From Rhodobacteraceae bacterium CG17_big_fil_post_rev_8_21_14_2_50_63_15 (GTDB taxonomy: Bacteria > Pseudomonadota > Alphaproteobacteria > Rhodobacterales > Rhodobacteraceae): a stretch of DNA of 40,992 nucleotides. Each line of letters opens with the position of its first letter. The stretch's first letter is position 1. This document shows, piece after piece, positions 1 through 7,464 of the stretch. Both the position numbers and the translations under genes were made by a program. The DNA lies in assembly GCA_002783205.1 (NCBI GenBank), contig PFEY01000017.1, forward strand, positions 99,570-140,561, read 5' to 3'. A model generated the notes under the pieces. It was not told the origin of the DNA. It saw only the letters and a program-made list of their open reading frames with translations, and did not search any database.

Positions 1-1732
1 CAAGACCCGCCCGCAAAACCCCGCCGCGCGCGGTTTCCATCACGGCGAAATCCACCGACGGATCCCGCAGCACCATCTGGGCCGAGGTCGGGCCAGTCAT
101 ATCGCCCTTCACAGTGACCTTGCCATCGACATAAACCCCATCGGTCGAGGTCAGGCCAACCCGGTGGCCGCAGGATTTCATGATATGGGCCAGCATCCGG
201 CTGGTCGTGGTCTTGCCGTTGGTGCCGGTGATTGCCGCAATCGGGATGCGGGATTGTGATCCCATCGGGAACAGCATCTCCATCACCTTGCCCGACACGT
301 CACGCGGTGTGCCTTCGGACGGCGCAACATGCATCCGGAAACCGGGGGCGGCGTTGACCTCGACAATCGCGCCGCCGGTGTCCTTGTAGGATTTGGTGAT
401 ATCGTCGATCAGGAAATCCACCCCGCCCACATCCAGCCCGATTGCCACGACGGCGCGCTCTGCCATGTCCTTGTTGTCTGGGTGGACGATGTCGGTCACA
501 TCGATTGCCGTGCCGCCGGTTGACAGGTTCGCGGTCGAGCGCAGGTAGAACAGACGCCCCGCCTCCAGCACCGAGCCAGCGGTCAGGCCGGCGTCTTCCA
601 TCAGGCGTTCAGCCTGGGCATCCAGTTCCAGATTGGTCAGCACCTTCTGGTGGCCAATGCCGCGGCGCGGATCCTTGTTCACCTCTTCGACCAGTTGGGC
701 GATGGTCTTTACCCCGTCGCCGATCACATGGCCCGGCACCCGCTTGGCCGCCGCCTCCAGTGTGCCGTTGACCACCAGCATACGATGATCGAAGCCGGTG
801 ATGAAGCTTTCGACGATAACGCCGCTGCTTTCGCCCTGCGCATAGGCCTCGGCATGGGCGGTCTCGACCTGCTCGTCGGTCATCAGGTTGATCGACACGC
901 CGCGCCCGTGGTTGCCGTCCAGCGGCTTGACAACCACCGGAAATCCGATGCGCCGTGCGGCGCGGGCGGCCTCTTGGGCGCTGTAGACGATCATCTGGCG
1001 TGGCACCGGCAGGCCCAGATCGTTCAAGAGCCGCGAGGTTTCGGATTTGTCCCCGGCAATCTCGACCCCGATGCTGCGGGTTTCCGAGGTGATCGTTGCC
1101 ATGATCCGCTTTTGGTATTTGCCATGCCCGAACTGGACCAGAGAATAGTCGTTCAGTCGCAGCCACGGGATGTCGCGGTCCTCGGCAGCCTTGACCAGCG
1201 AAGCGGTCGAAGGCCCCAACTCCCGCCGCTGCGCCGACAGGACAAAGCTCTTCATCTCGGCGGCAAAGTCAAAGTCGGGATCGAATTCGAAATCGACCAT
1301 GGCTTTGACGTTTTCCGGCAGGATATGCATCAGCAACCGGATCGCCAGCGCGCAGGCATCCAGCCCGACATCGCGCTGTTTATAGGCAAAGACCATGTTG
1401 TACTGGCCGGGCACACCGGTTGACCGCGTGCGGCCAAAACTGACCTCTGACCCTGCGACACCCTGAATTTCCAGCGCGCAATGTTCCAGAACATGGCCCA
1501 TCCAGGTGCCTTCATCCTCACGCAACCGGCGCAAGAAGCCGCCTTCGGTCCGGTAGGAGCAGCCATGTTCGGCAAGACCGGGAAGAGCCTCGACCAGGGC
1601 CGAGATGAACCCATCGCCCAGCTTGACCGAGGGCCAGTCCTCCAGCACTCCCAGATCCATGACATGTCGAATGACAGGAAAACTTGCCCAAAGATTGGGG
1701 CCAACATAGACATTGGTTGAAATGATCTTCAT
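1..1732 (-). CDS. cphA: cyanophycin synthetase, N-terminal 577 residues (cut by window edge)
   Basis: It polymerises aspartate and arginine into cyanophycin using ATP, giving a cytoplasmic nitrogen and carbon store. The frame is open from ATG at 1732 to base 1 with no stop, so the C-terminus lies outside. The N-terminal domain begins MKIISTNVYVGPN. An ATP-grasp region follows, with VVVKPLDGNHGRG and later VEVNAAPGFRMH. A Mur-ligase-type P-loop, ITGTNGKTTTSRML, starts near residue 498. This order (N domain, ATP-grasp, Mur ligase) is diagnostic for CphA, whose usual length is about 870-930 residues. The gene lies 44 bases downstream of cphB on the same strand, so the two are probably one transcript. 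Confidence in the function is high. Confidence 0.95.
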   Translation of the reverse strand, partial: MKIISTNVYVGPNLWASFPVIRHVMDLGVLEDWPSVKLGDGFISALVEALPGLAEHGCSYRTEGGFLRRLREDEGTWMGHVLEHCALEIQGVAGSEVSFGRTRSTGVPGQYNMVFAYKQRDVGLDACALAIRLLMHILPENVKAMVDFEFDPDFDFAAEMKSFVLSAQRRELGPSTASLVKAAEDRDIPWLRLNDYSLVQFGHGKYQKRIMATITSETRSIGVEIAGDKSETSRLLNDLGLPVPRQMIVYSAQEAARAARRIGFPVVVKPLDGNHGRGVSINLMTDEQVETAHAEAYAQGESSGVIVESFITGFDHRMLVVNGTLEAAAKRVPGHVIGDGVKTIAQLVEEVNKDPRRGIGHQKVLTNLELDAQAERLMEDAGLTAGSVLEAGRLFYLRSTANLSTGGTAIDVTDIVHPDNKDMAERAVVAIGLDVGGVDFLIDDITKSYKDTGGAIVEVNAAPGFRMHVAPSEGTPRDVSGKVMEMLFPMGSQSRIPIAAITGTNGKTTTSRMLAHIMKSCGHRVGLTSTDGVYVDGKVTVKGDMTGPTSAQMVLRDPSVDFAVMETARGGVLRAGL

Positions 1733-1776
1733 GAGTCTGGTCTCCCCCGAACCTGCCGCGATACCTGCCGCCGCAT

Positions 1777-2664
1777 TCATGTTTCGTTATCAATGGCCTT
1801 GGTTTCGTCCTCGGCCGCCAATTGCCCCAGACCCAGTTCGGCGTCTGGCGGATAAGCCCTGCGTTCGCACAGGTCATAGCGGCACCCCGCGCCCATCACA
1901 TCGACCCTCAATCCCAGCAGGCTGAGCGCCTGACCTGGCTTGGCGTTCCACATCGACGAATGGGTGATCTGCCCGGCGTCAACCACGGTAACGGTTCCAG
2001 ACCCGACAACTTCCAGAACGTTGTCTGGACCGATGAAGGCTGCGGTGTCCTCGTCTATGCCAAGACCGATCAGGAAGGGGTTGAACGACGACGCGGTCAA
2101 CAGCCGCCCAAGGCGGTTTCTCTGGGTGAAATGCTGGTCTATGATGACGGCGTTGGTCAGGCCCAGGCCGGGGGCCAGCGTCACCGCTCCCTCGACCGGA
2201 CCGACATTGCTTTGTCCGCCGCCGATCATGTGTTCCGACATGATCGACGCCCCCGCCGAGGTTCCCGCCACCGCAATGCCTGCCGCATTGCGCCGCCGGA
2301 TTGCTTGGGCAATCGCGGTGCCGCCAAGGATGGTTGACAGCCGCAACTGGTTGCCGCCGGTAATGAAGATGCCCGTGGCCCGGTCCAGCATCTCGATATA
2401 GCGGGGATCTTCGCAGTCGGCGCGGCTTGTGATCGGCAGAAACTCCACTTGTCTGGCCCCCAGATCGCGGAAGTTCCGGTTGTAATCCGCCCCGGTGGTT
2501 TCAAGTTGCGAGGCTGTCGGGATCACGATGATATCAGCGGCCGGACCACCGGACAGTTCGACAAAGCGGCGGTGAATCAGCATGTCCTTGACGCGGTCCT
2601 CGCCCCCGCCAATGGGGATAATGAAACCACGCGCTTCGGTTCTGTTCAGTTTGGCAGGGCACAT
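1777..2664 (-). CDS. cphB: cyanophycinase (peptidase family S51)
   Basis: It hydrolyses cyanophycin to beta-Asp-Arg dipeptides. The 295-residue product has the serine-protease-like nucleophile motif GTSAGAS, with Ser at about residue 136, close to the Ser132 known in the Synechocystis enzyme. It also has FITGGNQ and a glycine-rich N-terminal strand, FIIPIGGGED. A longer frame reaches back to 2739. I prefer ATG 2664 because a plausible promoter lies just upstream and homologues start near here. It lies immediately upstream of cphA, so degradation and synthesis enzymes are co-transcribed. Confidence 0.92.
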   Translation of the reverse strand: MCPAKLNRTEARGFIIPIGGGEDRVKDMLIHRRFVELSGGPAADIIVIPTASQLETTGADYNRNFRDLGARQVEFLPITSRADCEDPRYIEMLDRATGIFITGGNQLRLSTILGGTAIAQAIRRRNAAGIAVAGTSAGASIMSEHMIGGGQSNVGPVEGAVTLAPGLGLTNAVIIDQHFTQRNRLGRLLTASSFNPFLIGLGIDEDTAAFIGPDNVLEVVGSGTVTVVDAGQITHSSMWNAKPGQALSLLGLRVDVMGAGCRYDLCERRAYPPDAELGLGQLAAEDETKAIDNET

Positions 2665-2686
2665 TCGCTTGGCGTTCTTTCGGTTG

Positions 2687-2716
2687 ATCTTACAGTCGGC
2701 AGGCGCACGCCCCCAA
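2687..2716 (-). promoter_or_regulatory. possible sigma-70-type promoter of cphBA
   Basis: On the minus strand TTGGGG (2716-2711) is followed by an 18-base spacer and TAAGAT (2692-2687). Transcription would start about 15 bases before ATG 2664. The match is moderate, and the assignment rests on position and partial consensus only. Confidence 0.35.
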
Positions 2717-3045
2717 GTCCCCCCAAACCATCGCGCCACAGAAACGCGGCAGATCTTTTCGGCACCACAGCCCAGACAGCGATCGGTCCAGTTGATCCTA
2801 AACAGCGGTGCGGGGCGACCGCAACTGCTGTCTTGCTGTTGTGCAAGGGCAGGGCCGTCAAAGCCGCCCGAACATCGGCATCGGCGACATCACATCTGTA
2901 TGGCAACTGAAAATGGCCGCTCTAGGGCTGCACAGGCGTCTAGCTGGCAAAGGACGATTTCCTTGTGTCCGCACGTGCCTGCAAAAAAGTGGTTTTTCGG
3001 GACGCCCCGACGGTCTCTTGGTCGGGCACTGACCTGGCATGAAAT

Positions 3046-3171
3046 CTACCGACAAACCCAAGCCCTGTGATGGCGTTCGCCGAAGGTCTGCGCGCGCGTG
3101 CCGAGTTCGATGATCTGCCCGAGAGACATCACGCCGACGCGGTCCGAGATGTGCTCGGCCAGGTCCAGATA
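3046..3171 (-). pseudogene. remnant of an oligopeptide/dipeptide ABC transporter ATPase
   Basis: The last 41 residues of a frame ending at 3046 read YLDLAEHISDRVGVMSLGQ, then IIELG and an F..RHH tail. This closely follows the conserved segment after the H-loop of Dpp/Opp ATPases (typically HDLAVV.HISDRVAVMYLG.IVE.G). The Walker A, signature and Walker B regions are absent upstream, and the frame stops shortly after. It is therefore a roughly 120-base relic, not a functional gene. Confidence 0.6.
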
Positions 3172-3751
3172 ACCCGAACTTGAAGCACGTTGGGCGGAGC
3201 CAGCAGGCGATTGCGCTGGGCGGGGACGCACGACACCTAGCCGAAATGCTAGGCGAGGAATGAGGCTCTGCTGGTCTCGCGGGGGCACGAGCACAGGCCC
3301 GAAAACGCCCGAGGGCCGCGAATGAATTGCAGAGGCGCAGCGCAACCGGTGGCGCGCTTGGCGGGCGGCGCGCGAACGCTTGTAAAGTGCGCGAACCGAT
3401 TTATCGCCGCTCATCATGTGAGTGATAAGCGGCACTTGCTACCATTTCCTTAGCCTCGTCTGCACTATCTCGAGCGCTTCAGGCAGCGCCTTCGATTTTC
3501 CGCATCCGATTCTCTGCTAGAAAAAAGAGCCGCATTTGCAGAATCCAGAGGCAAAGGCGGGGACATACAGCTACCAACTCAAATCGAAATTGTGGATAAG
3601 AAGTATCGCAATAACGAGCGTCATCACGTCACCTTCCCTGTTTGACCTGACCCTATCTGATGAAGTGAGGGGCGGGCATTCAGTTTGGTGGGCTTTTGGC
3701 TGAGCGTGGAATCGTTAAACTTCAACACAAAGCGCATGAACCCGGTTGTGC

Positions 3752-3868
3752 TTACGTGGTTTTGCGCACCCTCACGCCCGGCCCGCCCCCATTCTTTGCG
3801 ACGAACTTGACCCCTGCGGTTTCAAGGGCAGTGCGAATTCCCCGCTGCACTGAGGCTGAACGACGCCT
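3752..3868 (-). pseudogene. remnant of a small XRE-type helix-turn-helix regulator (C-terminal tail)
   Basis: Reading the minus strand to a stop at 3754-3752 gives GIRTALETAGVKF, then VAKNGGGPGVRVRKTT. This is the signature tail of small alphaproteobacterial XRE/HTH regulators (…ALE.AGVEF…NGGG.GVRLR…). A TAA at 3871-3869 closes the frame ten codons before the conserved part, and no HTH domain is present upstream. This points to a 5'-truncated relic. Confidence 0.55.
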
Positions 3869-3926
3869 TTATTGGGCCTGATCTGCACATGTTGAGGGTG
3901 AAATTAAGGGGATACAGAAAGTATTA

Positions 3927-3957
3927 TTTCTATATTTTATAGAAAAACCAATCGGTT
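3927..3957 (-). terminator. possible terminator region after tRNA-Phe
   Basis: On the minus strand a small AACC-GATT-GGTT hairpin (3957-3946) runs into TTTTT. An 8-bp AT-rich hairpin follows, TTTCTATA against TATAGAAA (3927-3945). It starts about 12 bases after the tRNA 3' end. Stem strength is low, so termination here is an inference. Confidence 0.35.
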
Positions 3958-3969
3958 AAGCTGTAAATA

Positions 3970-4044
3970 TGGTGCCCGGGGGCGGAATTGAACCACCGAC
4001 ACGAGGATTTTCAGTCCACTGCTCTACCCCTGAGCTACCCGGGC
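3970..4044 (-). tRNA. tRNA-Phe (anticodon GAA)
   Basis: The minus strand folds as a complete cloverleaf of 75 bases. The acceptor GCCCGGG pairs with CCCGGGC, the D-arm contains AGCTCA, the anticodon loop is CTGAAAA (anticodon GAA), and the T-arm contains GGTTCAATTCC. The 3' CCA is encoded. It lies downstream of yacG, an arrangement common in Rhodobacteraceae. Confidence 0.97.
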
Positions 4045-4075
4045 ACGGGAGAAGGCGAAGCCTTCGGGTGGATGC

Positions 4076-4104
4076 GTTCTAGGCGAGCCAACGCGGGGTG
4101 TCCA
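4076..4104 (-). promoter_or_regulatory. promoter of tRNA-Phe
   Basis: The minus strand carries TGGACA (4104-4099), exactly 17 bases, then TAGAAC (4081-4076). This gives a start near 4069 and a roughly 25-base leader. The leader contains a perfect hairpin, GAAGGC-GAA-GCCTTC (4051-4065). The tRNA can therefore be transcribed independently of yacG. Confidence 0.5.
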
Positions 4105-4121
4105 GAGGCTTTGCGTAGATT

Positions 4122-4304
4122 TCAGTGGGGTTTTCGCGGCATCTCGGGGAAGTCGCCAATGGCCTCTTCGTCGTCGCCGGGATGGTCTGTGGGCACAGCA
4201 TATGCGCCGCCAAACCACTTGCCCAGATCAATATCGGCGCAGCGGCGCGAGCAGAACGGGCGATACTTCGCCACGCTCGCTTTGCGGCAGATCGGACAGG
4301 TCAT
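4122..4304 (-). CDS. yacG: YacG, zinc-binding DNA gyrase inhibitor family
   Basis: This 60-residue protein has the four-cysteine zinc site of the family: CPIC at residues 3-6 and FCSRRC around residues 18-23. DIDLGKWFGGAYAVP follows, then an acidic tail. In E. coli YacG binds GyrB and inhibits gyrase. Its ATG overlaps the stop of the upstream RNase gene by four bases (ATGA), so translation is probably coupled. Length and motifs match the family closely. Confidence 0.93.
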   Translation of the reverse strand: MTCPICRKASVAKYRPFCSRRCADIDLGKWFGGAYAVPTDHPGDDEEAIGDFPEMPRKPH

Positions 4305-5326
4305 TTTAGCACCTCGCTCAACGGCTGGCGGTCGCGCTTGCGTTGCAACTCGAAATGCCCGAGCGGCGTCCAGCCGGCGAGGGCGGTTTCTGTCAGATCG
4401 TGCCGAAAGGCAGCGCGCAACGTCGTCTCGAAGGTCCGGCGATCCTGTTTCGGCATCGGTGCGAGATCAAGGGTGATCTGTCCGCCAAGGCCGCGCAGGC
4501 GCAACTGACGCGGCAGATCGCGCGCCATGGCAAGGTTGGCCTTGAGCCCGGCGGCAAGGCTGGCGTCGCCGCCGGTATTGACGTCCACCGCGACCAGCGC
4601 CCGTGTGGGCTCGATATGGATCGACCCGCCACCGGGCAGATCCACCCTTGGATCGCGCAGCGCCTCGATCTGGTCGAGCACGCCAAGTGCGGCGAAACAG
4701 CCCGCATCGGTGATCACGTCCGCCCGCTCTGTCCAGTCGCGCCAGGCCAGCACATGCGGCCCGTCACCCTCGGTCAGCTTTTCGGGCGCCTCGCCCGTGG
4801 CATCCCCCAGAACGGCATCGGCGAGATCCAGCATCGACTGGATATCCTCGGCAATTTCCGCCTCCGTCGCTTCGGCGCAGGCCGAACGCAGGATCAGGCC
4901 CATCCCGGATCCCGCCATCCCTGCATGGGCGATTTCCAGCAATCGGTCGCGCTGCTCGTCCTCGCGGATGCTGCGCGAGAGGTTGAGCCCCGGCGCGTCG
5001 GGGGTGATGATCGCGTAGCGGCTCTTGAAGAGCAGTTTCGTCGTCACCAGCAGCGCCTTGCCCGGCTCGGCATAGCCCGTGACCTGCACCAACAGCGGCT
5101 GACCGGGGGCCAGGCCCTTGATCTGGCGCAGAAAGGCAGAGCCGTCCGGGGTGCGCAGGAACATGCCGCCCTGTCCCTTGACGGGGCGGTCGGCGATGGC
5201 GCGGTAGATCGCACCGGGGCGCGGCAGGTCCGAGTCGATGAGGAGATCCTCAAGACGCCCGCCCAACAGGAGCGCGGCGGCCTCGGCCCCGTTCAGATGA
5301 TCGAGCGCGATGCTGCGCGGCGTCAT
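4301..5326 (-). CDS. short RNase E/G-family endoribonuclease
   Basis: The 341-residue product resembles the catalytic half of RNase E and RNase G. An S1-like segment lies around residues 30-95, followed by VDVNTGGD (equivalent to the catalytic D…N motif) and LDLAPM where E. coli RNase E has IDFIDM. It ends at LSEVLK, just before the CPxC zinc-link that RNase E/G use for dimerisation, so it is shorter than RNase G (about 490 residues). The start at 5326 is chosen because its ATG overlaps the maf stop by four bases. Upstream in-frame codons lie inside maf. It likely acts in RNA processing, but the exact substrate cannot be read from sequence. Confidence 0.88.
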   Translation of the reverse strand: MTPRSIALDHLNGAEAAALLLGGRLEDLLIDSDLPRPGAIYRAIADRPVKGQGGMFLRTPDGSAFLRQIKGLAPGQPLLVQVTGYAEPGKALLVTTKLLFKSRYAIITPDAPGLNLSRSIREDEQRDRLLEIAHAGMAGSGMGLILRSACAEATEAEIAEDIQSMLDLADAVLGDATGEAPEKLTEGDGPHVLAWRDWTERADVITDAGCFAALGVLDQIEALRDPRVDLPGGGSIHIEPTRALVAVDVNTGGDASLAAGLKANLAMARDLPRQLRLRGLGGQITLDLAPMPKQDRRTFETTLRAAFRHDLTETALAGWTPLGHFELQRKRDRQPLSEVLK

Positions 5327-5901
5327 GGCCGGTCCTTCCAGATCGGATAGCCCGCGGCCTGCAAGAGCCCGGCGGTCTCGACGAGCGGCAGGCCAACGAT
5401 GGCGGTGAACGAGCCTTGGATCCACGGAATCAGCGCCCCGGCAGGCCCCTGAATGCCATAGCCGCCCGCCTTGCCCTGCCAGTCGTTCGAGGCAAGATAG
5501 CCGTTGAGGTCCTCATCCGAGAGGCGCTTCATCCGCACTGCGGACACCACGTCGCGCGTCCACAGGCGGTCGCCGCGACGCAGCGCGACGGCGGTGATCA
5601 CCCGGTGACGGCGGCCCGAGAGCATCAGCAGGAACTGCGCCGCCTCCGCCGCATTCCCGGGCTTGCCCAGAATCCGGCGCCCCAGCGCCACCGTGGTATC
5701 GGCCGCAAGCACGATGTCCTCCGCCGCCGCCGTGACCGCAATCGCCTTTTCGCGCGCCATGCGCAGGCAGTAGGGGCGGGGCAATTCACCTTTGAGCGGC
5801 GTCTCGTCGATCTCGGGCGGACGGATCTCGTCCGCCACCACTCCGATCTGCGCCAACAACTCGCGGCGGCGCGGGCTTGCCGATCCGAGAATCAATTTCA
5901 T
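5323..5901 (-). CDS. maf: Maf-like nucleoside triphosphate pyrophosphatase
   Basis: The 192-residue product begins [16 protein letters not shown], the invariant Maf N-terminal motif. It also carries AADTTVALG and the KAGGYGIQG segment. Family members hydrolyse non-canonical or modified nucleotides such as dTTP/UTP or m7GTP. Which substrate this one uses cannot be decided here. It sits 15 bases after infA and overlaps the RNase gene by four bases. Confidence 0.92.
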   Translation of the reverse strand: MKLILGSASPRRRELLAQIGVVADEIRPPEIDETPLKGELPRPYCLRMAREKAIAVTAAAEDIVLAADTTVALGRRILGKPGNAAEAAQFLLMLSGRRHRVITAVALRRGDRLWTRDVVSAVRMKRLSDEDLNGYLASNDWQGKAGGYGIQGPAGALIPWIQGSFTAIVGLPLVETAGLLQAAGYPIWKDRP

Positions 5902-5916
5902 TCGGAAATCAGGTGC

Positions 5917-6135
5917 TTACTTGAAGCGGTAATTGATCCGACCCTTGGTCAGATCATAGGGTGTCATCTCAACCTGAACCTTGTCGCCCGCCAGAACGCG
6001 GATCCGGTTCTTGCGCATCTTGCCTGCCGTATGTGCGATGATCTCATGGCCGTTTTCAAGCTCGACCCTGAATGTCGCGTTGGGCAGGAGTTCCTTGACG
6101 ACACCGGGAAATTCGAGCGTGTCTTCCTTGGCCAT
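5917..6135 (-). CDS. infA: translation initiation factor IF-1
   Basis: This 72-residue S1/OB-fold protein ([13 protein letters not shown]…[11 protein letters not shown]…GRINYRFK) matches bacterial IF-1 along its whole length. The start at 6135 is supported by GGAGAG seven to eight bases upstream and by the conserved MAKED beginning. An in-frame ATG at 6156 would add seven unlikely residues. It leads the infA-maf-RNase-yacG cluster. Confidence 0.97.
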   Translation of the reverse strand: MAKEDTLEFPGVVKELLPNATFRVELENGHEIIAHTAGKMRKNRIRVLAGDKVQVEMTPYDLTKGRINYRFK

Positions 6136-6181
6136 GGTCTCTCCTTGCATTTTCATCCCGCCAGACTGCGGAACGCGCCAG

Positions 6182-6210
6182 TAGATGCGCCCGTTTTAGG
6201 GATTTTTCAA
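6182..6210 (-). promoter_or_regulatory. possible infA promoter
   Basis: The minus strand has TTGAAA (6210-6205), a 17-base spacer and CATCTA (6187-6182), about 45 bases before the infA start. The -35 box is good and the -10 box is weak. Confidence 0.38.
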
Positions 6211-6218
6211 GGGTCTAA

Positions 6219-7103
6219 TCAGCGCAAGGCGACAGGTGTGACACTCGTGTCGCGGCCGTTCTGATCCGTCCAGTGGCGCCGGTTGAGCACCACGCCATCG
6301 GCGCGCACCTGCGCGATGCGGGCGGGATCGATCTCGGCCACGGTCCAGCCGGGGCGGTTCATCACACCCTCCGCGATCACCCCGGTGGCCGGAAAGCCGG
6401 TATCGGGTGGACCGAAGATGCCCCCCATGCCGGTGCAGATATCCACCGCCGGCGACCAGTCCGCGGTGCCCACGATCGAGGACATGACACTCACGCATTG
6501 CGTCTCGAGCGCGCGCGCCATCGCACCGATGCGGACGCGGGAATAGCCGGTCAGCGCCTCGGTGCAGGACGGCACAAGGATCAGATCGGCCTCGGCCAAG
6601 GCGCGGCCCAGCAGAGGAAACTCGCTGTCATAGCAGATCAGGATGCCGATCTTGCCAAGCGCGGTGTCAAAGAGCCTGAGCGGCCCGCCGGCGGCGACAT
6701 GCCATGTGTCGCGCTCGAAGCGGGTCATGATCTGCTTGTCCTGATGCCCGCGCGCGCCGGTAGGCGTAAAAAGACGGGCGCGGTTGACGGGCCTTGGCCC
6801 CAGATCGGGATCAAGGACCGGGGCAGAGCCGGCCAGGATATGCAGGCCATGCTTTGCCGCCAGATCGCCATGCAGGTCGTCGGCATCCGCGATCCGCTCG
6901 GAGACCGCATGCAGCGAACGCTCCAGATCGCCCGCCGCCTCCGGTCCCGCCAGCGTCGCCAGTTCCATCGCGCCATATTCTGGAAAGACCGCCAGATCGG
7001 CCCCCTGCCGCGCGGCATCGGCCACCCAATCGGAGAGTTTGGCGGCATAATCGGCCCAGGAGGCGAGCATGTCGAGCGGATAAGCGGCGGTGGCGATCTT
7101 CAT
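6219..7103 (-). CDS. carbon-nitrogen hydrolase (nitrilase superfamily)
   Basis: The 294-residue protein contains the complete nitrilase triad: Glu42 in FPEYGAME, Lys123 in HQDKQIM and Cys157 in ILICYDSEFP. Such enzymes cleave amides or nitriles; family members include omega-amidases and N-carbamoyl amidases. The substrate cannot be assigned. MKIATAAYPLD is the natural start, and the frame's extension to 7226 reaches nearly to the tRNA-Pro gene. It lies 136 bases downstream of tRNA-Pro on the same strand and 83 bases before infA. Confidence 0.88.
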   Translation of the reverse strand: MKIATAAYPLDMLASWADYAAKLSDWVADAARQGADLAVFPEYGAMELATLAGPEAAGDLERSLHAVSERIADADDLHGDLAAKHGLHILAGSAPVLDPDLGPRPVNRARLFTPTGARGHQDKQIMTRFERDTWHVAAGGPLRLFDTALGKIGILICYDSEFPLLGRALAEADLILVPSCTEALTGYSRVRIGAMARALETQCVSVMSSIVGTADWSPAVDICTGMGGIFGPPDTGFPATGVIAEGVMNRPGWTVAEIDPARIAQVRADGVVLNRRHWTDQNGRDTSVTPVALR

Positions 7104-7239
7104 CGGGCATCTCCTTTGCCCTCTTGTCTCGCCGCTCTGGCAGGCGCCGTCAAGCCGCTCCTGCAAGGCGCTGCCCCGCGCGTGATCCGTCAGGATCTGG
7201 CAACCCCTGTCGGGGCGGCAGGACACGGGACTGGCCGAT

Positions 7240-7316
7240 TGGTCGGGCTGAGAGGATTCGAACCTCCGACCCCCTGCTCCCGAAGCAGGTGCGCTACCAG
7301 GCTGCGCTACAGCCCG
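7240..7316 (-). tRNA. tRNA-Pro (anticodon CGG)
   Basis: A 77-base cloverleaf is present on the minus strand. The acceptor CGGGCTG pairs with CAGCCCG, and the D-arm is TAGCGCAGCCTGGTAGCGCA. The anticodon stem CCTGC/GCAGG carries loop TTCGGGA (anticodon CGG), and the T-arm is GGTTCGAATCC. The discriminator is A and CCA is encoded. Confidence 0.97.
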
Positions 7317-7331
7317 ACCGTGAGACAGGCG

Positions 7332-7358
7332 ATTATACGTCGCCGAGGGTCATTGCAA
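7332..7358 (-). promoter_or_regulatory. promoter of tRNA-Pro
   Basis: A perfect TATAAT lies on the minus strand at 7337-7332, 16 bases before the tRNA 5' end. TTGCAA at 7358-7353 is the best -35 candidate with a short 15-base spacer; TCTTGC at 17 bases is the alternative. Confidence 0.55.
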
Positions 7359-7464
7359 GAGGATTTCCGGCACCCGCCGCTGCCGGGCGGATCCTCTGCC
7401 GTCGGTCAGCTGTCCTCTTGCTCCGCGCCACGCATCCACGCATGTTGTGGCAAAGGGGTCCGCC

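Larger units (their letters stand above)
2665..3969. other. gene-poor stretch with decayed gene remnants
   Basis: About 1.3 kb between cphB and tRNA-Phe holds no intact gene I can defend. Two remnants are recognisable and listed separately: a peptide ABC transporter ATPase tail, and the tail of a small DNA-binding regulator. Base composition is uneven, with AT-rich runs around 3580-3640 and 3900-3970. Open frames over 2740-3070 and 3696-3881 have no recognisable family and look like chance frames. I see no transposase, inverted-repeat pair or second copy of the tRNA 3' end that would mark an integrated element. Confidence 0.7.

Noticed and set aside
3696..3881. Plus-strand 61-codon frame as a small gene
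   Set aside because: The minus strand over the same bases gives a recognisable regulator tail, and the plus frame has no family signal or clear ribosome site.
3927..4044. Integration site (attR/attL) of a tRNA-Phe-borne island
   Set aside because: No second copy of the tRNA 3' end and no integrase were found in 2665-3969; only relics are visible.
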